Shown one piece after another: positions 1 to 10,829 of a DNA stretch of 64,000 nt; positions within the stretch are counted from its first letter, which is position 1; the number at the start of each line of letters is the position of its first letter. The translations under genes were made by a program, and so were the position numbers. Location of the stretch: the NCBI GenBank assembly GCA_029962745.1, contig CM057157.1, forward strand, positions 20,461,410 to 20,525,409, in the 5' to 3' direction. The notes beneath the pieces were generated by a model. It was not told the origin of the DNA. It saw only the letters and a program-made list of their open reading frames with translations, and did no database searches. The stretch comes from Echinometra lucunter (lineage: Eukaryota; Echinodermata; Echinoidea; Camarodonta; Echinometridae).

Positions 1-1930
1 AATAGAGCTTTTCAGTCTGAATCTTTTCTTTCAAAATTCTTATTAATACAATTATATCCATATTTGTTATCTTTGCTTGTATCTTCTAATACGGAAAATA
101 AAACCAAACCAAAACAACACCTTTTTTTCCTTCAAACTTTATCTAATGTAGATGTCGAACTACACTGATTTGAAACCTAATCTGAATCTTGTTCAAGTCT
201 TCATTAATTTTCTTTTTAAAAAGATAATATACAAGTTCATTTCTAGAAAATCATTAATGCAAGCCTAAAAATACTTTTTAAATGTTGCATTGATGAAATT
301 AATTTCATGTAAATTCCAATAAAAGTAACAATAAGCCACATTAGTAAAGGGCATATCATGGCATCAATCCGTTTTATATATATTTATATTTTGGGGGAGG
401 GGGGGGAATGTACAACAAGAATTTCCTGACAAGCCAAAAGAAAAAAGGCCTCAACTTAAAATTCAGGTGGTGGGGGCCATACCCTATTGGCTTTTCAGGG
501 TTTTTTTCCTGATTTTTCTGGGGGGACATACCCTATTGTTGCCCCCATCCCTAACATTTTTTTTTGGGGGGGGCATGTCCCGTTTCTCCCCAGATTGATG
601 CCCATGGCGAATATCACATTTCAGCCTTTATGTGCTTTAGAACAAAGGAAAAAGATATAAAGAGTTAAGATACTAGTTTTGTAATATTTAAATTTTGATT
701 TTACAAGTGATATTCTGAAAACTATATTTATACAATTGTTATTTTGAAAATGAAATAAATATCTATAAATCTAAAATCTGAAAAGTGCTAGCATAGATTT
801 ATGAAAAATACTATGAATGTCATTTTATTTGGCAAGGTATATTTGAGTAAAATATGAAAAAAAAAGTAAATAAAATCACAGCCTCTTACAGCATTTGACA
901 AATGAAACTAGGCAATTCTTAATTTAGTAAGCAAGGCTTGTTTCTGAAACCAAAACATCATATTGTATCCTAAATTCTAATATACAGTTATGTGAAGGGC
1001 AAGTTGATAATCCACAATATACAAGAATTAATTAGATTTTAATACACATATTTTTTCTACTGAGCTGCCAACATAATTTCATACCTTCACATAGTGTACT
1101 TTTCTCATACTTATGATAACACCGATTTATAATTACATGTAATATGCAATGGGAAGAATGGTTTATGTAACATGATAGAAACTGTACTTTCAAATAATCA
1201 ACTCAAGTGCAATTTCTAAAGCCTATTGTACTGCCCATACAAATCATTGTGAAGTCTGCACATTTCTAAAGGTGGTAGACAGGGCCTTTGAAGTTACCTT
1301 AAGTTGAATTTTCAAAAGTAGTTTTTATCGTGTTTTCTGTTGAACATTTTCTGTGGTTTTGGAAGAATATGCAAGGTTAAACCAAGTAAAAATCAAGGAT
1401 TTTGGAAGTCTCTCTTCTCATAAATACTTCCAAACTACAGATACATATATATGTAGCTCCAAAACAATAGCTGACAGACATGTTTTTTTGTTTTTTTATG
1501 CACTACTGATCTTTGAATACATCTCTTAAGAAATTTTTCACTGTTCAGACTTCTCTTTCTAAAATTCCTCAAGTTTTAGGACAATATCACTTGTCTTAGA
1601 TTTTACACACATTTATTATTTAAAAATCAAAGTGTATTTTGAAAGATAACATTTGAGTACTGTGTCACTTGTGGTATAAACTTCAAAGTGTTCTTAACAC
1701 TGGAATGTAATAAAATAGTATCATGGTACAAATAAAACCACTGATTGCTACACTCACTAATGTGAGCCTCATTGCATGATATCATTATACACCTCATCAA
1801 ACGTGATCTTAAAAAAGAAATGCAATGAAAGAAGATAAGAGAAAGCTCCTTGTGTGTTTTTTCATAGTTTGATATGTAGTGATCTTTAAAAACTTTAAAA
1901 AATAAATATCTATGTTTTACATGTCTCTCT
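1..1930. other. AT-rich flank, no gene seen
   Basis: No frame longer than about 60 codons and no recognisable element. Between about 390 and 600 there are runs of G with CATACCCTATTG repeated twice, probably a small decayed repeat. Confidence 0.6.
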
Positions 1931-2013
1931 ATCTCTATATATGTGTGCGTGTGTGTATGTCATCATTGGTGTTATGTCAGTGTGACATGTCCGTTATAGA
2001 AAAAGTCCATCAT

Positions 2014-3174
2014 TCACCATTCTTTCCTGTCTTGAGCTTTTATTTTAGTTTCCTGGTAAGTGTTTCCGTTCATGATCATGTCCAACATGTTTTTTCTTTC
2101 GCCTCCACGCATTCTTTTCCCATCTACTCTACCCTCAATCTTGTCACGCATCATGTTATCGTGTCTCAGTATGTGACCGATCCATTTTCGTTGTCTGTCT
2201 TTAATTGTGACCAGAAGGCTTCGTGTTTCTCCTGCTATAATAAGCACCTCTTCATTTGACAATCTCTCAGTCCACTTAATTTTGAACACGTGTCGCCATA
2301 TCCACATCTCGAATGCTTCCAATCTCTTACAATCGTCTTTCCTCAGGGTCCATGTTTCGCAGCCGTACAAGGTCACGCTCCACACTAGGCTTTTCACTAG
2401 ACGTTTCCTTAGGGAGATACTGATGCTAATGCTGAGTAGCTCTCGACGTCTGAGGAATGCCTGCTTGCCCATGGGGATTCTAGCTCTTACATCTTTCGCG
2501 CTGCATCCTTGTTTGTTTCTTTGTTTGTTCTAGACATCTTCATCACTTTTGTCTTCTTCTCATTTATTCTCATACGATAAGCTTCCATGGTATCGTTCAG
2601 GTTGTTCAGCATGAGTTGTAGCTCACGTTCGGTTTTCGCGAAAATGGATGTATCATCTGTGAAATGTACTGATTTAACTGTTCTCCCTCCTATCACTACT
2701 CCACCATCTTGATCTTGCAAGGCTTCTTGGATCTCCATAAATGTTAAAGAGTACAGGTGATAGCAAGCATCCTTGTCTTACACCTCTGCCAATAGCACAT
2801 TTCTCGGTTATTTCTTCTCTGATTCTCACAACTGCACTCTGATTCATGTACAAAGATGCGATCATTCTTCGGTCTCTCCAGTCGACCCCTATCTTCTTGA
2901 GTATGTCTAGGAGGTAGATCCAATTTACGCAGTCAAATGCCTTTTCGTAGTCAATGAAGCAGATGTAAACATCAATGTTGTGCTCAAGGTATCGTTCGCC
3001 TGTAGTTCTCATAGTGCCGATCGCTTCATGAGTGCCACACCCTCTCCTAAAACCGAACTGATCAGTTCCTAAAAACTCATTCACCTTGTGATCAACCCTT
3101 CTCATAAGAATTTTGAGCATTAGTTTTGACGCGTGAACAATCAGACTCCCGTATGTGTGTATGTATGTGTACAT
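2014..3174 (-). pseudogene. Broken, 5'-truncated non-LTR retrotransposon reverse transcriptase
   Basis: Three minus-strand frames follow one another (3174-2674, 2738-2487, 2472-2014) and together cover the C-terminal part of a LINE reverse transcriptase. Visible motifs are FGFRRGCGT, FIDYEKAFDCVNW (catalytic Asp block), GVRQGCLLSPVLFNIY, then F-T-D-D at the usual Y/F-x-D-D site, a KTKVM block, and the C-terminal YGCETWTLRKDD and RKWIGHILRHD region. Frame breaks near 2738 and 2480 and the missing N-terminal endonuclease show it is dead. It probably belongs to the widespread endonuclease-reverse transcriptase LINEs; the clade is not certain. Confidence 0.88.
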
Positions 3175-4446
3175 GAATAATATATACTCATATTGAAATG
3201 TAAATGGTTCATAAATAAATCACAAAGGCAAGGTTTACATCAGTACTGAACATGAAAACATGAAGGCATATTTTGTACGATAAACATTTGTACATAGCAA
3301 ATCATGTCAAATAGATAGAAACATTGTACAAAATTCCCCTCTAAGGGGGTTAGAAATGACAATCCACACAAAAACTGTACTAGCGCCCATTCACAGGACA
3401 TGTGCTATGTGGGTTTTAAAATGGGGATGAGGATATTTATTGTCTGTCGATATATCATCCTCATCCTAACTTCCCTTGATAATGATGATGACGATGATGA
3501 TAAACGCTTCTTGTAAAGTGCAGGTATCCATCTCTTTTAGGCATTCATGAACTGGAACTTGCTCCAGAATGTCTCACAAATTCAGCTTTTAGTCAGTGTG
3601 TTAAATTCAGTTTATTTCCATTGTCCTTTGCTAGCGTTAATAGGATGATGTCATAGATGGGAACAGGGCCAACAAGTGAGTAGACAGAGACTCAGTATTC
3701 CTGTTATATTGAAAAAGGCTACTCCACAACTTAGGCCTAGAGACATAGATGGCTCTATCACCTGTGGTTGTATGAAAGAGAGCTTCTGTGGTTGGAGTTT
3801 GGTTGACTGATCTCAGGCTACGTGAAGGTTGCTGATTGATTTTGAGCAAATGGACAAAATAAGATCTAGATGACTGAACAACCTGTCATCATGAAATGCT
3901 AATGACCAGTTACACATTTTAATCGGCAACGTAAATGCCTGGTCACATGTCTACTCACAACCAATCATTCACTTAAGATCGACATCAAACTTTCATGATA
4001 TCAGCTACATGTAGTCATACATGCACTTTAGCAAGATCATGGTGTAAAAATCACTATGAAAATACCAAGTTTCTCTTTTGCTGGTCTTTTTGATTATTTT
4101 CATATTTCAACATATCACAAGCAGGCATTGGATATGTAAGCTGTACAGCATTTCCAAGGTCAACTTATATCTAAGTTGCATAAAAACATTGCAAGTTTGC
4201 AGACAAATGCGTAAAAACTTCAATTTTGTTACACTATTTTAAATATGGAACTGAATTAGTTACTAAATAAATGGCAATACACACAAGATGGCGCCAGACC
4301 AATTATTTTACTGCTACATCAATGAATGCCACATGTGCACTAACTTCAGCCTTTTGCGTAATTATGAGAATAGCAAGAATGGTGCTCTGATAGTTTAAGT
4401 CTAGGCAAGAATGTCTAAGAGCTATTTGAAATTGCACTGCACAATA
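3175..4446. other. Downstream flank, nothing recognised
   Basis: Only a short GATGAT run near 3482-3503. No convincing gene. Confidence 0.5.
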
Positions 4447-5395
4447 ACATTCTTTCTCTTTCTAAGACTGCAATGTCTCAAAGATCTATCTTCTTCTAAG
4501 ATTGCAATGTCTCAAGTATCTTTCTTCTTCTTAGATTGCAATGTCTCAAAGATCTTTCTTCTTCTCAGATTGCAAAGTATCAAGTATATTTCTTTTTCTC
4601 AGATTGCAATGTCTCAAACATCTTTGTATTTCTCAGACTACAATGTCTCAAGTATATTTCTTTTTCTCAGATTGCAATGTCTCAAATATCTTTCTTGTTC
4701 TCAGATAACAATGTCTCAAATATCTTTCTTCTTCTCAGATTGCAATGTCTCAATGATCTTTCTTCTTTGTACATTGCAATGACTCAAATATCTTTCTTCT
4801 TCTTAGATTGCAATGTCTCAAAGATCTTTCTTCTTTGTACACTGCAATGTCTCAAATATCTTTCTTCTTCTCAGACTGCAATGACTCAAAGATCTTTCTT
4901 CTTCTCAGATTGCAATGTCTTACATATCTTTCTTTTTCTCACATTGCAATGTCTCAAATGTCTTTCTTGTTCTTAGATAACGTCTCAAATATCTTTCTTC
5001 TTCTTGGATTGCAATGTCTCAATGATCTTCTTCTTCTTAGATTGCAATGCCTCAAAGATCTTTCTTCTTTGTACATTGCAATGTCTCAAAGACCTATCTT
5101 CTTCTCAGATTGCAATGTCTCAAAGATCTTTCTTCTCAGATTGCAATGTCTCTAAGATCTATCTTCTTCTCAGAGTGCAATGTCTCGGAGATCTATCTTC
5201 TCAGATTGCAATGTCTCAAAGACCTATCTTCTTCTCAGATTGCATTGTCTCAAAGATCTATCTTCTTCTCAGAGTGCAATGTCTCAACAATCTTTCTTCT
5301 TCTCAGATTGCAATGTCTCAAAGATATTTCTCCTTGTGTGATTGTAATATCTCAAAGATGTCTTTTCTTAGACTGTGATTTCCCAGACATCTCTT
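4447..5395 (+). repeat. 34-bp minisatellite, about 27 copies
   Basis: Consensus unit is about 34 bases: AGATTGCAATGTCTCAAAG then ATCTTTCTTCTTCTC. Copies differ by a few bases and some lack 3-6 bases. Because 34 is one more than a multiple of three, successive units change frame, producing overlapping plus-strand frames of Leu, Ser and Phe that are not genes. Confidence 0.95.
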
Positions 5396-5518
5396 AGGCC
5401 ATGTTCCATGCAGCTTGGAACATAAGTAAGTTTGTAAGTTTTTCCAAGGCCAGTTCCTTTGCTTCTGCTGTGAATTGGAGAATACAATGTTCTTAGCCAG
5501 CATTGAAAATGTACAAAG

Positions 5519-5524
5519 TTTATT
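5519..5524 (-). terminator. Candidate polyadenylation signal of the receptor gene
   Basis: AATAAA on the minus strand, about 210 bases after the stop codon. The tandem 34-bp minisatellite begins about 120 bp further on. Other AATAAA words occur downstream, so this is only the nearest good one. Confidence 0.4.
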
Positions 5525-5735
5525 TTCAGTCATTCTTTGTTCACTTTATATTAATTGAGATGATGTTGCAGCCAGGAACATGTACTGGTACACGGAAGTT
5601 TGTAGGGCTGACATCAAAAGTGAGAGACTGGCACTCCTGATGTATGGCAGAAGGCTATTCTAGCTCACAGCTCTCTTAGCCTATGTGACTATGGTAGGCT
5701 TCATGAGGTCAGAATATATTCACTACATTTCAGTT

Positions 5736-7503
5736 CTAGCTTAGTTCACGTATGGGCACATAACCGTTATTATTCAGTTGTAATGGGACTATTGGCTTAG
5801 TCTTACAGGGGAAACTCGTCATATCTTTGCTGACATAGCCTCCATCGACACAAGGTAATGTTCCTTGCCTGTTAGGACTAGCATGTGTAGCAGCAGAGCT
5901 CTCAGATGCCACAGGTCCTTTGTCCTTGTTCAAAAGAGGAGATTCCTGTACACTTTCTAGCATGGGAGTGGGTATTTGGTCCAGTGGCGGATTCCCTGAT
6001 TGACTTTCCTGCTCATGGTTGTCAATGAGAGGTTTGCATTCTATATCAGAAGTTTTGCTACTCAAATCAGCTGCAGGTAACGACTGAGGCATCAACATAC
6101 TCAGGTCAGAAGAGTCACTACTTGTCTCCAGTGCATGTGTTTGAGCAGGAGTGTCTTTAGGGGTATAAGCACTTTGTGCTGGAACAGGCATCTGGGCAAT
6201 GGGCACATACCCACTAGTACTTGTCGACAGGGTTGGCATGCTTGCACTGACATGGGCAGGAGACTGCGAGGGCTGTTCAGATGCTTGCCAGCTGTCCTCA
6301 ACAAGTGGAGGCCTTTGGACTAGAGGAAGCTGCTCATGGGTGACATAACCACTGCTGCCTTTTGGTCGGATACTGCTGGAGTTAAGGGATGAGTTAGATG
6401 GGCTAACCACGTACCCATTGCTTGGAGGTGCACTGGTGTTAATTATAGTTTGACTTGGAAAGCTCTTCAATGGAGTACTGCTTGGACTTATAACGTATGT
6501 GTCATCTATGTTTTCACTTGAAGGGTCAGAATGTCCTCTTGGGTTCTTATGGATGATGACAGCATGTTCTGGAGATGACTGCAATGAGGAGGGTTCACTG
6601 TCACTATTATCATCTGGCATGCCAATTGGTCTTCCAGTACAAATGTCAGTGCTATCAACGTAGCCAGAGTTGTAGGGTACTTGAGAGTTGTTGGGACCAT
6701 TCAGGACTCTTTGTGCAGCTTGGGGAACACTATTGCTGGGAGTCTCTTCAATTGTTGCGAGGTTTTTAGACTGCAATTGCAAAGGTGGAGAGCTTGGCAT
6801 GCTGGCTGCCTTCACATATGGATCGCAATAATCCTGGGACTGATCTCGACGAGCTGCATCATTGTGGCTGGATAGGTAGGAGTAATATGGGCAATTCGGA
6901 GTGGCTGGAGTCGAAGGTTGGCTCGCCTCGTCGTCCGCATCAGTAGACGGGAGAAGGCGCTCATCATCTCTGTCGTCAACACATTGCTGATATCCAGGGT
7001 CATTCCCTGGCTTAATAATCCTCACTGGCACCTGAGCGCACATTGAATAATAAGGATTTGGTAGGGACCCATCCGCAAGACTTCGAAGTTGATAACAGCT
7101 TGATCCTCCCATCGACATCCCCTCATCAGTGGACGAGTAGTGTCCTCCGACTGGCAACAAGGAGTCCAAATCTGTTTCCACAGCATCCAGAGCCATTCGA
7201 AGATTTGGTGTCGATGGAGTCAGCTCTGACAGAAGGGAGTATGGACTCCTGTTGATGCTTCCACTTATGTTTCTTGTCTCCAGGAGCGGAACCTTCTCTA
7301 CCGGCCCCATTCTCCAAGGAAGAAGTGTCCGTTCCAACCCCAGAGCTGCTACTGCTGGACATTCTGTACCCTTTCCCTTCTGGCTGGGATTCTTCTGACT
7401 CTCGCGAAATGCTCACAAGCAACTGCCTCTGCCTCTCTTTGGCCATGGCTGGGAGTTCATCAAACACCTCATGCTCCACATGGGTTGGTTTCACATCTCC
7501 CAC
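5736..7503 (-). CDS. Receptor exon 13: cytoplasmic signalling tail, broken by a one-base insertion
   Basis: The acceptor GTTTTGGCAG at 7504 is followed in phase 0 by VGDVKPTHVEHEVFDELPAM, then a Ser-rich GYRMSSSSSSGVGTDTSSLE. At about 7293-7292 an extra G shifts the frame; the following frame is open for more than 500 codons to TAG at 5738-5736. 1768 bp is one more than a multiple of three, so one base too many explains it. The second part is Ser/Pro-rich and disordered-looking, with tyrosines in repeated Gly-Tyr-Val settings (GYVDS, GYVVS, GYVTH, GYVPI twice, GYVSK) plus TYVIS and PYVKA. These are candidate SH2-docking sites for STAT or adaptor proteins. The shift may be an assembly error, an allele, or real decay. 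Confidence 0.88.
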
Positions 7504-7540
7504 CTGCCAAAACACAAGAAAATAATACAAAAATGCAAAA

Positions 7541-8060
7541 TTAACCAGATGAATTCTCAACTGCGAGCAGTTGAAATTTATGCCTCCACACTGGCAAGAT
7601 CAGAAATATATCACTTTTAATTATGGGAAATGTATCAGGATACATTGTGTCAGCCACATTTGAAGTTGATTCATTAAATGGTTCTTCAGTGATCGCGAGA
7701 ACAAGCAATTTTCTCATATATATAATGACATTGTGAACCCCCCCCCCCCCAAGTCTAAATAAGTTCATTGTCACTCCCATATGCATACATGAACCAAGTT
7801 CAAAGTTGATCCGTCACAGGGTTCTTAAGTTATCGCGAAAACAAGCCATTGTCATGTATAAAATGACCTATATGACCTTTGACCGCGTGACCTCCAAATC
7901 TAATCAGATTATTGGGTCTTCCATATGCATACATGAGCCAAGTTTGAAGTTGATCCGTCAAATGGTTCTTAAGTTATTGCGAGAACAAATACGGGACAGA
8001 CGGTAAAATCCGAAACATAATCCCTCCAGCACCCACCCTCTGTGGGCAGAGGCATAAAAA
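7541..8060. repeat. GGAGGCATAA interspersed element, copy 1 (intron 12)
   Basis: It begins near TTAACCAGATGAATTCTCAA and TTTATGCCTCC and ends GGCAGAGGCATAAA, so GGCATAA is inverted at the two ends. Inside are about two units of roughly 150 bp with CCATATGCATACATGA and AAGTTGATCCGTCA. The fuller copy is at 16452-17221. Short AAAATTA words flank it on both sides and may be the target duplication. Confidence 0.75.
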
Positions 8061-9003
8061 TTAATTGCTCTGCAAAAATAGCTTCAAATGTTTCACTCTA
8101 TAAGAAGATGTTGCAAATCATAAGTGTCTTCTAAATAGACATTACATTGAATAACAAGTAGACTAGTCAGCATACCCGTATATGCTTCCACTCCACAGGG
8201 GTTTGCTCAAAACCTAACTGGAATTTTGATTCCACACACAGGAGTTAACATTTTCCTATATTTTCTTCATATTTCTTGACCTATGACTCTTATAAGGTCA
8301 GGTAAAGTTTACTGGGTAAACGTTATACATTCCAGCTGAATCCTTTTTATTTTCTCTGATGATTGGTACATCTTATAATACCCTTCATTCTCCAGACATA
8401 ATGTTTCTGAACAAGCAGGAATTTCTAAGTAATGACACCATGTTTAAGCGAGACTTTGTCATCAGCATATCTTTTTCAAATACAGATGCAGGCAAAATAT
8501 AAATCAAAGAAGGCAGACTTTGTTTGAATTCCTCGGTAAATTCTTAAATGTTTCTTGTGCATGTGTTACTGTGTATTTTTGCACACAATTCAACTAAGGA
8601 ATTCAGAGAAAATACCAACTTTGTGTATGAATTGCCTTTCTTGAAGATGAACTATAAGATCATTCATATTTAAATTGCAATCAACAAGATACACAATCAA
8701 TAAGATAAACATCACTATCCTGGTACTACTTTATGTTCATTATCAATTCAGGTCCATTCACACATGAAGCATCAAAACCACAGCAGCTTTTCCTTTTTTC
8801 ATTATATATCTATGAAATACGCTTGTAATGTGCTTAACATTCTGTATCTTGAAGCGTATGGATAAGTCAGTACAATAAGCACCTTTGTTGTAAAAAGGCA
8901 CTTCTCATACAGCCCCTGTTGTTATTCATTAACAAAAAAACCTGCTGTGGTGAAAGGTCACACTTTCCAGCATCATTCTTCTTCAGTCTTCATCCCACCT
9001 GTA
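8061..9003. other. Intron 12 remainder, nothing recognised
   Basis: AT-rich intronic sequence without a repeat I can name. Confidence 0.5.
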
Positions 9004-9290
9004 ACAATAATATTTTGTTCTTGTATAGCGCATATCACATTATTTTTTAACGTCTCTATGCACTTCCAAAGGACTTTGGATATTATTATCCCGGCTTTAG
9101 CCCGGCAGACATAACAGCCCACAAGCATTTCAAGGAATAAATTCCTGCCAGGTACCCGTTTACTTCACCTGGGTCGAGTGTGGCAAATGTAGATGAATGT
9201 CTTGCCAAAGGACATTAGTGCTGCGGCAGGGATTCAAACCCTATGTTCAAAGTCTGGAGATTTATCCACTGGGCCACAACACAACCACCT
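9004..9290 (-). mobile_element. tRNA-derived SINE, type 2
   Basis: On the minus strand the head GTGGCCCAGTGGATAAAT (A-box-like) and GGGTTTGAATCCCTGCC (B-box-like) are followed by a body with TGTCCTTTGGCAAGACATTC and a tail running to TATTATTGTTACAG. It abuts the donor of exon 12. A fragment of the same body is at 17385-17470. Confidence 0.8.
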
Positions 9291-9309
9291 GTAGAAAGAA
9301 TATACTTAC

Positions 9310-9440
9310 CCCACGGAAGACAGGTTCTGGTATTGGCTGTGAGTTGTTCTTAAGTCTCTGAAATCCAAAGGCTAGAAGAGCTAAGATTAGGAAGATGACG
9401 AGTGGTACACATATCCCAGCAATAATACCAGTAGTGGAAG
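9310..9440 (-). CDS. Receptor exon 12: transmembrane helix and Box 1
   Basis: 131 bp, acceptor TTCCCATAG, donor GGG|GTAAGT, phase 1 in and 0 out. It codes for STTGIIAGICVPLVIFLILA then LLAFGF, a hydrophobic helix of about 24 residues (roughly 509-532), followed by basic QRLK. Then SQPIPEPVFRG supplies a Pro-x-Pro sequence at the distance where class I receptors carry Box 1, the JAK docking site. Reading upstream of the acceptor is open for a few residues but gives no further domain. Confidence 0.94.
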
Positions 9441-9499
9441 CTATGGGAAGCAAAAAGAACAATATGAATTTACAAGAGTGCATTCATAAATTTAGTATT

Positions 9500-9740
9500 A
9501 CTAGGACAGACTATAATATTGACAATGACAACGACAATGATGATGATGACAAGGACAGTGCTAAAGACAACGGCGCCATCAACAACAATGGCACTGGCAA
9601 TTACAATCATCACCGCAGCAACAACAACGGGGCCTTTTTTCATGTGGAACGCGAAACACGTAACGCGCGTTCCGCGTTAAGGGATCCTAAAATGCTGAAT
9701 TTCAACAAAAAGGGGCGCTTTTAATTAATGTGGCCGAACG
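9500..9740. repeat. Degenerate AC/GAT-rich simple sequence and short flank
   Basis: GACAATGAC and GATGATGATGAC words make an Asp/Asn-rich plus frame of no significance. The following GCGAAACACGTAACGCGCG is CpG-rich. Confidence 0.5.
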
Positions 9741-9829
9741 CCATAAGGGGATGAATTTCAGTACCGGCGACAATATGTGAATATTTTAGGACATTTTCAT
9801 GGATTTTCAGCCCGATTTCATTTTCAGGA

Positions 9830-9990
9830 AGTGGCACGCGGGAGTCATATTTTTAAAAAACCTGTTTAGGGGTAATATTTCAATCAAACCTGTTTGGGGT
9901 TCAGTTTCATGAGAAAATGCGCAAAAATCCTCGTTAAGGGGTGTTTTTTCATCGAAGTATAAAACCTGTTTAGGGGGTATTTTTAAAACC
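9830..9990. repeat. AACCTGTTTAGGGG repeat
   Basis: The word AACCTGTTTAGGGG or a close variant occurs three times (near 9860, 9889, 9963), each followed by a T-rich stretch. A related reverse-complement stretch with CCCCTAAA words lies near 28570-28620. Confidence 0.6.
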
Positions 9991-10086
9991 CATGGACACG
10001 CATGTGTACACCAATATATCTGAGTGGCTACCTGTACTCCTATATGTCAGTGCACTTCTATAACTGAAGGAGATTTTCCTATTTAC

Positions 10087-10191
10087 CTGAAGGGGTGTCT
10101 TCCCATCTGTTGACTATAAATGAAGTTTTTGTACCTCCAGCCGAGTTTACTGCTGACAGACTGATTGTATATTTCTCATTCTTCTTAAGAC
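10087..10191 (-). CDS. Receptor exon 11: end of FnIII domain and juxtamembrane stalk
   Basis: 105 bp, acceptor TATTTACAG, donor TCAG|GTAAAT, phase 1-1. It codes for LKKNEKYTISLSAVNSAG then GTKTSFIVNRWEDTPS. L-x-x-x-x-x-Y-x-x-x-x-x-A-x-N-x-x-G is the highly conserved F-G strand pattern of FnIII. The last residues form the stalk before the membrane. A TAA/ATG microsatellite starts right upstream of the acceptor. Confidence 0.93.
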
Positions 10192-10205
10192 CTGTAAATA
10201 TCCAA

Positions 10206-10440
10206 AATCAAAATAACAAAATAACCATGATAATGAAAATAATAATAACAACAAAAATAACAATGATAATATTAATAACAATAATGATGATGATGATGAT
10301 GATAATAGTGATAATCATAATAATGATGATGATGATGATAATAATAATCACGACAATGCTACTACTTATAATAATCATCACCATCATCATCAGCATCATC
10401 ATCATCATCATCATCATAATAATGACAAAAAATGATAATA
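10206..10440. repeat. AAT/ATG trinucleotide microsatellite
   Basis: Mixed ATA, ATG and ATC trinucleotide runs next to the acceptor of exon 11. Open frames on both strands here are composed of Ile and Met only. Confidence 0.95.
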
Positions 10441-10463
10441 GTTTCTTCATTTATTTTCAAACA

Positions 10464-10639
10464 CAACACACACATTGGTAACAATATGCCTATAGCACAT
10501 TAATTTATTTGATCTACGATAAAAGAGCAATGTAGATAAAATGCCTTACTCAAGGGCATAAGTGCGGTGCTGGGGATCGAACCCCCGATTCTCGCATCTC
10601 CAGTCAAGCACCTTGAACCACTGGACCACAGCACCTCCA
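10464..10639 (-). mobile_element. tRNA-derived SINE, type 1, copy A
   Basis: On the minus strand GGTGCTGTGGTCCAGTGGTT (A box) and GGGGTTCGATCCCCAGC (B box, perfect GGTTCGATCC) form a tRNA-like head, then ATGCCCTTGAGTAAGGCATT, ending TTGTTACCAATGTGTG. It shares its tail and body with 28100-28268, so this is a family and not a tRNA gene. Confidence 0.9.
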
Positions 10640-10829
10640 CATGATAATAATAATAATAATAGTTACATGCACATCTGAAAACTGAGCTTTTAAGTGCTCT
10701 GCACGTAAATATTATTACTCTAGTCGTAGGATTCAAGCCGTTTCACACAAATACAGTGCAACATCTCTACTCCCTCTGCAGCATTCCAGCTAGGCACCAT
10801 ATCAAAGCATAAACCAGGTCTAACAGTGT

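Noticed and set aside
4447..5395. CRISPR-like array of short regular repeats
   Set aside because: Units are contiguous with no unique spacers, and the genome is animal; it is a minisatellite.
4411..5397. Several overlapping plus-strand frames rich in LRLQCLKDLSS and SDCNVSKIFLL
   Set aside because: They are the three frames of a 34-bp minisatellite; the unit length shifts the frame at every copy.
7290..7420. A small intron to explain the frame change in the last exon
   Set aside because: The overlap where both frames are usable is short, both sides look like continuous tail, and the exon length is off by exactly one base; a one-base indel is simpler.
10208..10481. Ile/Met-rich frames on both strands
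   Set aside because: Trinucleotide microsatellite.
10560..10637. tRNA gene on the minus strand
   Set aside because: Good A and B boxes, but the acceptor stem does not pair and the body and tail are shared with 28100-28268; it is a SINE.
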